This document shows positions 54,152 to 64,000 of a stretch of 64,000 nucleotides of DNA, piece after piece (position 1 is the first letter of the stretch; each line of letters opens with the position of its first letter). The position numbers and the translations under genes were made by a program. The notes under the pieces are model-generated. The model saw nothing but the letters and a program-made list of their open reading frames with translations, was not told the origin of the DNA and did not search any database. This DNA comes from Buddleja alternifolia. Taxonomy: Eukaryota; Streptophyta; Magnoliopsida; Lamiales; Scrophulariaceae. The stretch covers positions 27,041,022-27,105,021 of the forward strand of contig CM033399.1 of NCBI GenBank assembly GCA_019426215.1. Direction: 5' to 3'.

Positions 54152-55450
54152 ATGACAAACCCACTTTCAATACTACTCGAAAAAAATACTCTTACTGGAC
54201 CCAATTATGTGGACTGACTTAGAAATTTGAGGATTGTCGTCAATATGGAATCTCTGGGATACGTCTTGGAGGCTGATATCCCGGCGGCTCCTGCTAGAAC
54301 ACGTGCTAGTGAGGAAGAGGTCTAAGCCCATGAAAAATGGGTCAAGGACGACATCCGGGTAAGAGGATACAAGCTGAGATCTATGACCAAGGAACTTCAA
54401 AGGTCACATGATAAGATGCCCACTGCAAGAGCTATCCTAGCTCACTTGGAAGAGCTCTGTGGTGAGCATAGTCGAACTGCACTATATGAGATATCGAAAG
54501 AGCTCTTCGGAGCCGAGATGAAAGAAAGTGAAAAGGTTGGTGATCAAGTCCTCAAAATGATTTCAAGGATTGAGAAATTAGAAGCTCTCGACTTCACCAT
54601 GAACGCCACCCTTCAAACTAACTTAATCTTGCAGTCTCTTCCTGATTTCTTCTCCCAATTTGTGGTTAACTTTAACTGCAATGAGATAGAGTGCAATTTA
54701 GTTGAGCTAATGAACAAGTTGGTTACTGCACAATCTCAAATGAAACCAAAGGGAAAGGAAACTACCTCGGTCATTTCTTCTGAACCTAAAAAGTCAAAGT
54801 CTAAGAAGAAGAAGAAGAACAGGAAGCAGTCTGGCAAGCTTGGAGCTGATGGGGGTGTTCAAAAGGGTAAGGGAAAGGCTAAAGGGTTTTATAAGAGCAA
54901 TGGACCTAAGAAAATGGACAGATGTCTCGAGTGTGGTGAGCTTGGCCACTGGAAGAGAAATTGTCCTAAATTAGGCAAAGGTGAAAAAGGTATGAAACTA
55001 TTTGTTTTTGAAACTAATTGTTCTATGACCGTTTTTTCTACTTCATGGATTCTGGACTTAGGGGCTAGTACCTATGTGTGTTGTTTGGAAGAAGATCTGC
55101 AGACAAGTAGAAAGCTAGGCCGAGAAGAAGTGATGATCAAAGTAGGCAGCGGGGAAAGCGTCCCAGCTACTAGGATTGGATTTACTTCTTTATATTTGAA
55201 TTCTAGACATTTATTGTTTTTAGATAATGTTTTAGTTTTGCCCAAGGAGCTTAAGAACATTGTTTTTATTCCTATCTTAGTTAAGATTGGATATACATTC
55301 TGTTTTTCTAAATTAAATTGCGACATTTATTATGAAAATAAATTAGTTGGCAATGCTTCTTTAGTTAATGGTTTGTATTATTTAAATGTCCGTAATTCAT
55401 CTGATGTGAATGTTGTAACTAATAAACATGGTAGGCAAGAAGCAACTTAA
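54152..55450 (+). pseudogene. Degraded copia gag and protease start
   Basis: It begins ATGACAAACCC (54152) with LLEKNTLTGPNYVD, then stops near 54217 and 54325. A long open piece (54383-55450) covers the gag core (ARAILAHLEELCGEHSRTA, LQSLPDFFSQFVVNF), a Lys-rich linker, the CCHC knuckle CLECGELGHWKRNC (about 54932) and the protease strand ILDLGAST, where the family has D-S-G-A. The piece ends with TAA. Confidence 0.8.
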
Positions 55451-56620
55451 GACTCAAGTGGCATCTAAGACTAGGCCATGCCGGAGAGCACAAGATCCAC
55501 AAAATGGAAAAAAGATGGGCTTTTAAGCTCACTAGGGTCGGATCCCTATCCAACATGTGAATCATGTCTCTTAGGCAAGATAGCTAGATCACCCTTCACC
55601 GGGACTTTTGAAAGAGTTACTCAAGTCTTCGGATTAGTGTACACCGACGTTTGCGGACCATTTTGGAAAAATGGCTCGTGGGGGTTTCTACTACTTCATC
55701 ACTTACACAGACGATCATTCAAGATATGGTCTAGTGTATATGATGAAACAAAATTCTGAATCCTTTGAAAGGTTCAAAGAATTCAAAGCTTTGGTAGAAA
55801 ATTAAACTGGGCAAAATATAAAAACTATGTGATCGGATCATGGAGAAGAATATATGAGTGCCGAGTTTGATGAATTCTTTAGAGAAAAAGGAATAATGTT
55901 ACAACTAACACCACCAGCAACTTCTCAAATAAATGAAGTAGCCGAGCGAAGGAACCGAACTCTATTAGACATGGTTCATTCCATGCTTAGTTACATTGAT
56001 TTACCCATTTTGTTGTGGGGACACGCACTCCTTATTACTGCTTATATATTAAACAGATGTCCCTCCAAATCCGTTCCTAAAACTCCGCATGAGATGTGGA
56101 ATAATAGGAAACCAAGTCTTAATCATATTAAGATTTGGGGATATCCTGCTTATGTCAAGAAGACTAAAATGGAGAAATTGGAGACAAGATCCCTTATGGG
56201 ACGTTTCATTGGTTATCGTGAAGATTCCATGAGATTCTTCTTTTACCTACATGATGATCAGAGAATCATTGTGGCCCTACAAGCCCACTTCCTAGAAGAT
56301 AAATTCATCTTGGAAGGGGGCAAAGGTAGAAAGATTGTTCTAGATGAACAAAATGAAACTTCCTCTGAGACATCTGTCCAAGAACCAAGGCCTAACCCAA
56401 TAGTAGCACAACCACCACGTAGATCTGGTAGAATACCACATGAACCTGAGAGGTATGAGTACCTACTGCAGGGAGAGCCTCAGCTCCACACTGTAGCATA
56501 AGAGGGTCATGAAGATGATCCTTGTACCTATGATCAAGCGATGGTGGATGTCGACCTTCAAGATGGCGAGAAGCGATGGAAACAGAGATGAAATCTATGC
56601 AATCGAACCAGGTCTGGACT
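55451..56620 (+). pseudogene. Degraded copia integrase
   Basis: 55478-55759 has the end of the zinc-binding region (CESCLLGKIARSPF) and the first catalytic stretch (VYTDVCGPF). After a frameshift and stops at about 55757-55853, 55854-56501 has the third catalytic part ([15 protein letters not shown]), NRCPSKSVPKTPHEMW and the GxIGYxE-like C-terminal region. Broken in several places. Confidence 0.8.
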
Positions 56621-58031
56621 TTGGTAGATCGTCCTGAAGGTATCAAACCTATAGGATGTTAGTGGATCTACAAAAGAAAGATAGGTAGCGATGGCAAGGT
56701 TGACACATTTAAAGTCAGGATCGTAGCGAAGGGTATAGTCAAAGTGAAGGAATTGACTATCACGAAACCTTTTCGCCCATGGCCATGATTAAGTCATCCG
56801 AATACTGTTGTCCATAGGTGCATACTTAGATTATGAGATATGGAAAATGGATGTCAAAACGGCTTTCCTAAATGGATTCCTCGAAGAGGATATCTATATG
56901 GAACAGCCAAAGGGTTTTGCATCCGAGACCAATATCCATAAAATATGTAAACTTGAGAGGTCCATACATGGTCTCAAGCAAGCATCTAGAAGCTGGAATC
57001 TCCGTTTTGATGAAGTCGTAAAGGGATATGGCTTCATCAAGAACGAAGATGAACCCTATGTCTACAAGAAGACTAGTGGGAGCAAAATCTCGTTCTTAGT
57101 GCTATATGTGGAAAGCATTCTACTTATAGGAAATGACATGGGAATGCTCACCACAGTCAAGAAATGGCTTTCAAGTACATTATTCATGAAAGACTTGGGA
57201 GAAGCAACTTACATTCTAGGAATTTGTATCTATAGAGATAGAACGAATAGAATGATAGGTCTCTCCCAACCCCTTTACTTAGAAAAGGTCCTAAAGATGT
57301 TTAGGATGGATAATTCTAAGAAAGGGTTTCTTCCCATGAGGCATGGAGTACACTTGTCCAAATCTATGTGTCCTCAAAGTGAGGAAGATAGAGAGGAGAT
57401 GAGTAATGTACCCTATGTTTCTGCAGTTGGTAGCCTGATGTATACAATGTTGTGTACGAGACCTGACATTGCCTATGCTGTAAGCGTGGTGAGTCAATTT
57501 CAGGCAAACCCGGGAAAAGAACATTAGATAGCTATGAAGAATATCCTAAAGTATCTCAAAAGAACTATGCATATGACTTTCATCTATGGAAATGGAGACC
57601 TGAAGATGGATGGTTATACTGACTCGGATTTCCAGTCTGATGTCGATGACCGTAAATCCACTTTAGGGTTTGTTTTCACGCTTAATGGTGGGGTGGTGTC
57701 TTGGAAAAGTTCCAACCAAAGCACAACCACAGATTCCACCACTGAAGTTGAATATGTGGCAGCCTCAGAGGTAGCCAAAGAAGCTGTTTGGATGAGAAAG
57801 TTCCTTGGAGAACTTAAAGTGGTTCCTAGTTTACAGCTCCCGTTGCCACTTTATTGTGATAACAATAGAGCAATAGCGCAAGCTAAGGAACCAAGGTCTC
57901 ATAACAAGTCTAAACAGATTGAGAGAAGATTTCACATCATCAGAGAGATCGTTGGCAGAGGAGAGACAGCAGTGCAGAAAATAGCCTCAGCTAACAATAT
58001 AGCTGACCCGTTCACCAAACCACTACCGTAG
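56621..58031 (+). pseudogene. Degraded copia RT and RNase H
   Basis: RT pieces from about 56640; 56808-57527 has WKMDVKTAFLNGFLEEDI, HGLKQASRSWN and LYVESILLIGND, where the catalytic YVDD has become YVES. It then has a stop (57525-57527), and 57534-58031 carries RNase H (DGYTDSDFQSD, STTEVEYVAASEV, CDNNRAIA, NNIADPFTKPLP). Several stops and frameshifts precede 56808. Confidence 0.85.
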
Positions 58032-58084
58032 GCTGTTCTGGACCGACACCTGGAAGGGATGGGTATAAGATACCAAAATGAGTG

Positions 58085-58500
58085 ACATTGAGTGAAAGTG
58101 GGAGATTGTTAGGATTATGCCCTTAGATGCCATAGAGAATAGAATAATAGGACATCTATCTTGTAGTTACCTTATTACGATATTATTAATAAAGGCATTA
58201 TTTAGTTTTCACTTAAATCTTATCTGCATCTATAAATAGTTTAAGACGTTTTGTCCATGTTTTCAGTTTGATCCCTCTACTTCCTAAGGGATAGAAAGAG
58301 TGGTACTAGAGAGATCGATCTTGATTACTAAACACAAGTTCGCAAGTAAAATGAAGTCTTTAATAAACAAATAAAGATTTAGAACACTTGTACAATCTTA
58401 TCTCTGACATGAGAGTCCCAGTCTAGTACCATGGGATGGTAAGTGCTTAAGATTGTAGGCACATTAGTGGAACTGATATGCTCGAACACGACTCACATCG
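58085..58500 (+). repeat. Polypurine tract and start of a 3' LTR-like region
   Basis: AAAGTGGGAGATT (about 58095-58107) is a polypurine tract of the degraded copia element; the 3' LTR would start at TGTTAGGATTATGCCC. The following 400 bp show no clear match to 50816-52061, so either the LTRs have diverged or different elements are joined. Confidence 0.5.
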
Positions 58501-59040
58501 GTTCTGTCACATGGGAAGTATGTGTTACTAGCTTTCCTTATTCATTGATGATTATTGCATTGTTTAATTGTTATCCTATTATCTTGACCATGCATCATGA
58601 GCTTCATATGTTATAATTTTCATGCATAACCCCGCACTTGCACACACGCACTCACTGGGCTTAGTAGCTCACCACTCGTGTCTCCTCTTCCCCAGGGTAA
58701 AGATGAAGATTGTTGAAGAACAACTGCGACTTATTTAGGACGACATATTTACTTAAATGTTGTAAAAGGAGGTATTAATTAGTTTAAAACTATACCCAAA
58801 ATAGAATAATATAACAGTATTTCACGTCCTAACTCACTAAACATTTTACGTTTCGTCTTGTAGAGCTTTGATACCATTTGTCACGCCCCTGGCCCACGAG
58901 CCCGTTGGACCAGAGAATTCCCCTCGAACCCACTAAGCGTAACCTTGAGTTGGGCATTTGAACCATGACCCAAAATGAATATCCATTGTTATAGTTGAAT
59001 CCTAGGGTTCTCTTTATAAATTATTTCCATTTTCCATTCT
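58501..59040. other. Repeat relics, no gene
   Basis: It contains TTTGATACCATTTGTCACGCCCC near 58867 and CACTTGCACACACGCACTCACT near 58636, phrases typical of degraded plant LTR elements. Nothing coding. The target ATTCT of the next LTR ends at 59040. Confidence 0.4.
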
Positions 59041-60574
59041 TGTTGGTCCTAAGTGGCATACGAAAGGGTCTAGAAGGGGAGGGGGGGTTGAATAGACCCT
59101 GAAGTCTTTTTCGACTTCAAAAGATTTCGTATTAAAAGGCTTTTAGACACTTGAAAAGATAGACGCTTGAAGTGTCTAACGCTTGACTTAAGCGTTCACT
59201 TAAAATATTGATGCTTTGGCGCAGCGTCTGATGAAGACTATTTTATAAAGTTAACTCAGACTTCAAGAATTGAATACTTTGACCAAGTAGGTTAAGCGTT
59301 TAGTTCTTTTAATCAGTGTTAGCACAACGGAATGATTTTTGGAGTCTTCTCTTTGAAAGTTTTAGCGTCACAAGAGGTTCTGTGTTGCTTAGCTTTTGAT
59401 TGTGTTTTACTTATGCAATGATATGATAGATGAAGGAATTGACTGAAAATTAAATGACACAAAGTTTGTAAGGTTCGTTGGGTGGTGTAATCCCAACTAC
59501 GTCCTTCTTCTCCTTTGCACTCGGAGGCAATCCACTAAAATGATTCTCAAAGAATCACACAGAAACTTCTACAAATTAGGGAGAGATGGATGTCGATGAC
59601 TTGAGCTCCTTGATCACACAGATTTCTGCTCCAAATCACTTCAATCCCCTTGCTTCTTTCACCCAGAAATAATGCAAGTATCCAACTTCGACTTCACACA
59701 GATCGCGAGGCTTGGATGGGGTTTTCTAAAATGGTTTGTTTGATTTTGATGAAGTTCAAACAACTTGGGAATATCTCAGTAGGAAAGTGGTTTCTTCGAA
59801 AAGAATGTTTGAGATATTTGTTGATTGTCTCAGGATTTGAAGAAAAGCAAGTGAAATATTTTCTTGAATATTCTGGCTTTTCTGAGAATTTAAGGAATGA
59901 GACTTCAATGCAACAGCAATTCGACTTGATAATTGTTCTCTCCTTTTGGCTTGTTGTTGAAGTTCTATTTATAGGCATTCTTGGAGAAAGTGTCCGTTTG
60001 ACACATGCACTGGCGCGTGTCTCTCACTTTCGCGAGTGAACAACTTTTGTCATTTTTCTTGAAAATCTGCTGCACAGTCTGAGATAGTTGACAGTCCAAT
60101 AGGGTGGCTTCTCCGTACGTCTGAAAGTGCTTATCACATTTAATGCTCTTATCAGCATTTAATGCGTTTGAATTAAATACCCGTTGGTACTTAATGCTTT
60201 GAGAATATTTGTATTAAACTCCTTCTGAACTTGGAAATAAATTCAGGTGAAATCACTTCTGTCCCATAAGGTAACGCTTGATGTAGCTGGTCAATTGAAC
60301 GCTTGGAGACTGTATCTTCTTTCAGAGATCATGTGCTTGAGTCTTCGAACTTTACCACTGATAAACTCACTCAGAAATTATCAGACGCTCAGCCTAAGAC
60401 TACTTTGCCTATCAATCTAAAATAAAATAAAACAAAGCCTAATAAGCCTATTACAAATCTAACGCTTCAAAACTTATACAAATTTTTCTACCAAAATAAA
60501 ACTTACATATTTTTGGGGTCTAACAAAAAGTCCTAATTGTCATCATCAAAACTTCTAACATGAAATTCCTAACA
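59041..60574 (-). mobile_element. Second solo LTR of the copia family
   Basis: 1534 bp, TGTTGGTCCTAAGTGGC to CCTAACA, flanked by ATTCT (59036-59040 and 60575-60579). It is most like the solo LTR at 32628-34200 (shared CCTATAAATAG context; TATA at plus 59966-59973). It carries many ACGCT/AGCGT motifs. Confidence 0.9.
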
Positions 60575-60579
60575 ATTCT

Positions 60580-61365
60580 TATCCCATGTGGAATGTTACA
60601 TCAAATGTATTATATAGTACTCTTACTAATATTAATAGGTGAACTCCCTTCTAAATAAACTTTGAAAAATATATAATACTAAATAAAATTGTGTTATTTC
60701 TCAAGCATCTTTTAGAAATAAAAAAAAAAACTTATTTTTCATCAGTGCAATAAGACTAGTCATCTTGTCGTGGATATCAAACACCAATATAATTTTATCG
60801 AACTCGTAAATGACATGTATTGCTCATTTGCTCTATAGTAAAAAGCAAAATTTCTTTTTTGAATATTGAAAATTAACATAACATCAAATGCCTAAAATCT
60901 ACCAAACAAGTAAAAATAATCGTGAGAACATATCAAACTGATTTAGTATGAGTGAACTCAATATGTTCACTTAGAATAATAGCTAACTTTATTTTTTGTT
61001 AAATTTAATAAAAAATATTGGACAATTTTATCCAAGATAAAATAACATTTATCCTAATTTAGTTCTAAATAAATAAATAAATAAAAGTTTTAGTCATATC
61101 TATGAACTTTTATTTTACGTATTATTTATGGTAGTTATCATCACTTTTAAAATTTAAAATTATGAACTATCAACTTTCGAATACTTGTTCTATGTTTAGT
61201 TAGCAAACTGGTATAAAATTAATTTGTCCAAGAAAATGATAAAAATTAATTTAATAGACTAAAAAGAATTTTTGAATATATGGTCAAATTGAATAAAAGT
61301 GAAGTGTTTCTAACAAAATGTGGAGTGCCTTTATCAACTCTCTATTTTTTTCCTACTTAACCCAA
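60580..61365. other. AT-rich DNA, no gene recognised
   Basis: No element ends or coding region seen. Confidence 0.4.
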
Positions 61366-61377
61366 GATTAGGACTTT

Positions 61378-61582
61378 TTTTTTTTTTAATTCAAGAGGGA
61401 GGGGGATACCATATATATCTAACCCGACAAAACCGGGTTGATAGTTATAATTTTGAGCCATAAAGACTCTATTTAGTTCTATAAAGGAGGGGAGAGCCAC
61501 AACTTGTGGTAGTCTAGATTCGAATCCAGGACCTCTCACATAAAGTGAGAGGTAGATACCACTAGACCAACAGGTCTTGGGT
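61378..61582 (-). mobile_element. tRNA-derived SINE, family 2, copy 2 (complete)
   Basis: 12-bp target duplication GATTARGACTTT (61366-61377 and 61583-61594, one mismatch). On the minus strand: A box in TTGGTCTAGTGGTATC, B box GGATTCGAATC, tail of A (T-run 61378-61388 on plus). The tRNA-like head has an anticodon-arm-like palindrome CTCTCACTTTATGTGAGAG. Confidence 0.8.
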
Positions 61583-61594
61583 GATTAAGACTTT

Positions 61595-62030
61595 AATTAT
61601 ATGTCATCTCCATTTTATTTTTTACAGTTCTCACATGCACGCACAAATTTTTTTTCTAAACAATCTCAAAATTTTCACCTATATTTCCAATATATGAAAA
61701 GAAAATAGTCGTTCTTTTTCTTTTTTTGGGTGCGGAAATCTTTGCAAAAAAGATGAACAAATTATTTTTTTGCTATTCATTAATACACAATTACGCAATC
61801 GTTATGCATCATCCCTAAAATCTCACCAATATTTCGACTCCATATGGTTGTGTTTTCGAAAATGAGACCAACACAACTTGCTTTTATTGTTCTTCCATCA
61901 AGGAACTTAAAAAAAAAAAAAAAAAGATTGTGGAGTGTACAGATTCTCCATTCTTTTTTCCAGATTTTAATTTTTTCACTGCTATAGATATTAATCAGTA
62001 CTCGCACCAACTTACGTAGTATTATATTGT
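61595..62030. other. AT-rich DNA with a Harbinger-like terminus relic
   Basis: CTCCATATGGTTGTGTTTTC at 61839-61858 resembles the end of the element at 1919; no partner end was found. Confidence 0.4.
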
Positions 62031-62033
62031 TCC

Positions 62034-62038
62034 ATATA

Positions 62039-62073
<35 letters not shown>
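62034..62073. repeat. TA microsatellite
   Basis: (TA)n run of about 36 bp. Confidence 0.9.
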
Positions 62074-63287
62074 CGAGCGGTCTATACACTAGAATGCTTG
62101 CTTTATTTCCATTGAGGATTAACTCCAAGAATGAATGAGAAAGTAGCAGCTTACTATGAGGAACTGGGGAGTGTGGAGGAAGGGGATTCTTTGGGGGGTT
62201 GGGGTGGGGGTGGGGGGAACATAGGCAGAAGAGGCAAAACAACTAGACTAATCTACACATTAACAATTTTTTATTTTTTTAATGGCATTTTGTTTTATTA
62301 ACAAAGATGTCAGTCAATCACTAAATTAAGGCAAAACTGCAAAATTCATCATGTAACTTAAAGGGTTTGGCATTTTTGGTCTTTTATTTTTTCATTGGCA
62401 AAATTAGCATGGTAACTTTGAAAAAGTGGCAATTTAAGGACAATTGTCACTAGAATTTAAAAAATTGACCGGATTTACCCTCTATATTAAATTTTTTTCA
62501 ATTTCCGGCCATTTTCACTTATGTGGACAAATGAACTAGTGTGAGTTGTGACATAGAATAATTGCCACATAGACTGCCATTCGGACCAATTTTTGTCGGT
62601 AAAATCACAAAGACATTAAAAATGTCTTAAAAAATCACTAGGACAAAAAATATCTTAAAAAATTAAAAAGAAAACATTAAAAATATCCAAAATACATTAA
62701 AAATATTAAAATGTCTAAAACATTAAAAGTTATATATTTTGCATTGATTTAAAGTTTTGAACAACACTATTGCTAATTGACAAAAATGGGGGAGATTTTA
62801 ATATTTAAATTATAGAATAAATTTAAATAAATATTAAAAAAATTATAAAAATATTTAAAAAATCCAAAAATGATAATTTTGAAAATGTCTAACAAATTAG
62901 AAATATTGTAGTTATTCCTTATTAAATGATATCTAAATTTGAAAAAAATTATGTTTTATCAATTGAAAAATAATAATTCAACATTTAAAATATAGAATAA
63001 TTGTGATATTTAAAAACACGAATGTAAGAAATGCCAAATGGAGATCTCTATAAATAACAAGTTTCTTATATTGAAAGCTATAGAATTCTTCAATATTTTA
63101 AATTAATATCAATTATATATGAAATGACACAAATTGAGAAGTAAAGTTCACTTCGGCAATATTTCGTTGTCGAGATATAGATGAGTTTGACTTATATATG
63201 TTTATGAAAAAGAAAAATCAAATTATTTTATAAAAAATGTTTTATAAAACAATTCTTTATAAGACAATGATACGTCAACAATTTTCA
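62074..63287. other. AT-rich DNA with repeat relics, no gene
   Basis: A GGGGTGGGGG-type G-rich patch near 62196-62218. The start of a common non-autonomous repeat (GCAAAACTGCAAAATTCATC near 62330). Otherwise A/T-rich with many AAATATTAAAA-like words. Confidence 0.4.
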
Positions 63288-63296
63288 TTAAAAATA

Positions 63297-63669
63297 GGGA
63301 TTAATGCAAAAAAAAATCCTGTGTTAATGCGAAATTGCAAAAAAACACCTGTATTAACGAAATAGGCTAAAAACCACATTGTGTTCTTAAAAAGCCTGCA
63401 AATAGTGGATTTTTGGAAAAAAGAAAAGAGCTTGTTTTTCATATTTTTCACCTTTAATGACATGTTTTTTTGTTATTTTTACACTCTCCAAACAAAGAAG
63501 CATGTCATTAAAGGTGAACAACATGAAAAACACGCTCTTTTTTTTCCCTGAAAAATCCACTATTTGCAGACTTTTTAAGAACACATGATAGTTTTTAGCC
63601 TATTTCGTTAACACAAGTGTTTTTTTGCAATTTCACATTAACACAAGGATTTTGTTTTGCATTTATCCC
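63297..63669. mobile_element. Foldback MITE, MULE-type
   Basis: Nearly the whole element is an inverted repeat: left GGGATTAATGC, AACACCTGTATTAACGAAAT, AAATAGTGGATTTTT, CCTTTAATGACATG, and right their reverse complements ending GCATTTATCCC. Arms are about 165 bp. Flanks TTAAAAATA (63288-63296) and TTAAAAAAA (63670-63678) suggest a 9-bp duplication with one mismatch. Confidence 0.75.
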
Positions 63670-63807
63670 TTAAAAAAATATACATATCACATGAAAGAAA
63701 ACTTCTAGCTCAAATTTGGTTTTGCCTAAGTATAAAACTTTGTTTTTTCGTTTCTTTGTGGTTACAACCCTAGTTTAATTCACTTGTCTTGTAATCAATC
63801 ATCGTAA

Positions 63808-64000
63808 TTTAGTCACCTTGTGAATTACACTTTGTTCGACATACGGGCTTGTCTAATACTTTTAATCATAGCATTAGTTACCACTCTCTGCACCACCGTT
63901 ACAACGCTGGACATCGCCATAATAGCACTGAACTCGCCTACACCAACGGAAGCGTCGTCAGCTTCTGTAGCCACCCCAAAGCTCCATATTGATTCGAAAT
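63808..64000 (+). other. Open frame running off the right edge, no ATG
   Basis: One plus-strand frame stays open from about 63808 to the end. It has a hydrophobic stretch (ACLILLIIALVTTLC) followed by a Ser/Thr/Ala-rich part. It lacks an ATG, and base composition becomes less AT-rich after 63880. It could be the edge of a gene or chance. Confidence 0.2.

Noticed and set aside
54173..54400. Minus-strand ORF of 75 codons
   Set aside because: Antisense shadow of the degraded copia gag.
61378..61582. tRNA gene
   Set aside because: Pol III boxes and a partial clover-leaf are present, but there is no acceptor stem, and a tail plus target duplication show a SINE.

Overview
This window looks like a repeat-rich stretch of a flowering-plant (eudicot) nuclear genome. 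It is AT-rich, has introns and is packed with nested transposable elements. I see only one clearly intact host gene: a six-exon GMP synthase on the minus strand (24609-27903, 534 codons plus stop by my splice model). Cytochrome P450 fragments (CYP76-like from memory) occur twice, at about 14.4-15.2 kb and 22.9-23.5 kb, inside a roughly 1 kb duplicated segment; both are pseudogenes.

Layout: 1-1542 is the 3' part of a Helitron (Rep N-terminal remnant plus a textbook 3' hairpin/CTAG end), immediately followed by what looks like the 5' end of a second Helitron. That second element holds a stacked nest: hAT (1628-5058), then PIF/Harbinger-like (1919-4414), then a MULE-type foldback (2249-3328). 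From 5436 to 13717 is an 8.3 kb insertion with MULE-like inverted ends and a 9-bp target duplication, whose interior is a nearly genome-length but broken endogenous pararetrovirus (Caulimoviridae) on the minus strand. Then come P450 debris, foldback elements, a second copy of the Helitron-like 5' sequence, a 1 kb hAT element (18134-19137), two SINEs of different families and the duplicated P450 segment.

Downstream of the GMP synthase promoter is a 2.7 kb foldback element rich in ATACAGT-type repeats (28112-30793). From about 30.8 to 50.8 kb lies a second, different pararetrovirus copy (petuvirus-like, plus strand). It is cut three times: by a solo LTR (32628-34200, TSD ATATT), by a 14.3 kb full-length Ty1/copia element on the minus strand (34390-48701, TSD ATTTG) and by a truncated LINE (49025-50320, 13-bp TSD). 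In each case the viral frame resumes across the junction.

The full-length copia element is the most remarkable object. Its LTRs are almost identical; gag and pol are open with all catalytic motifs visible; and between pol and the 3' LTR it carries three further overlapping ORFs in the sense direction (603, 140 and 584 codons) with no function I can name. The element and its solo-LTR relatives (32628-34200 and 59041-60574) are strikingly dense in the motif ACGCT/AGCGT. A separate, heavily degraded copia element occupies about 52.0-58.1 kb. The rest, to 64000, is AT-rich DNA with a SINE, a TA microsatellite and a foldback MITE. I saw no tRNA, rRNA or CRISPR. All similarity statements rest on recognition of motifs by eye, not on a database search.
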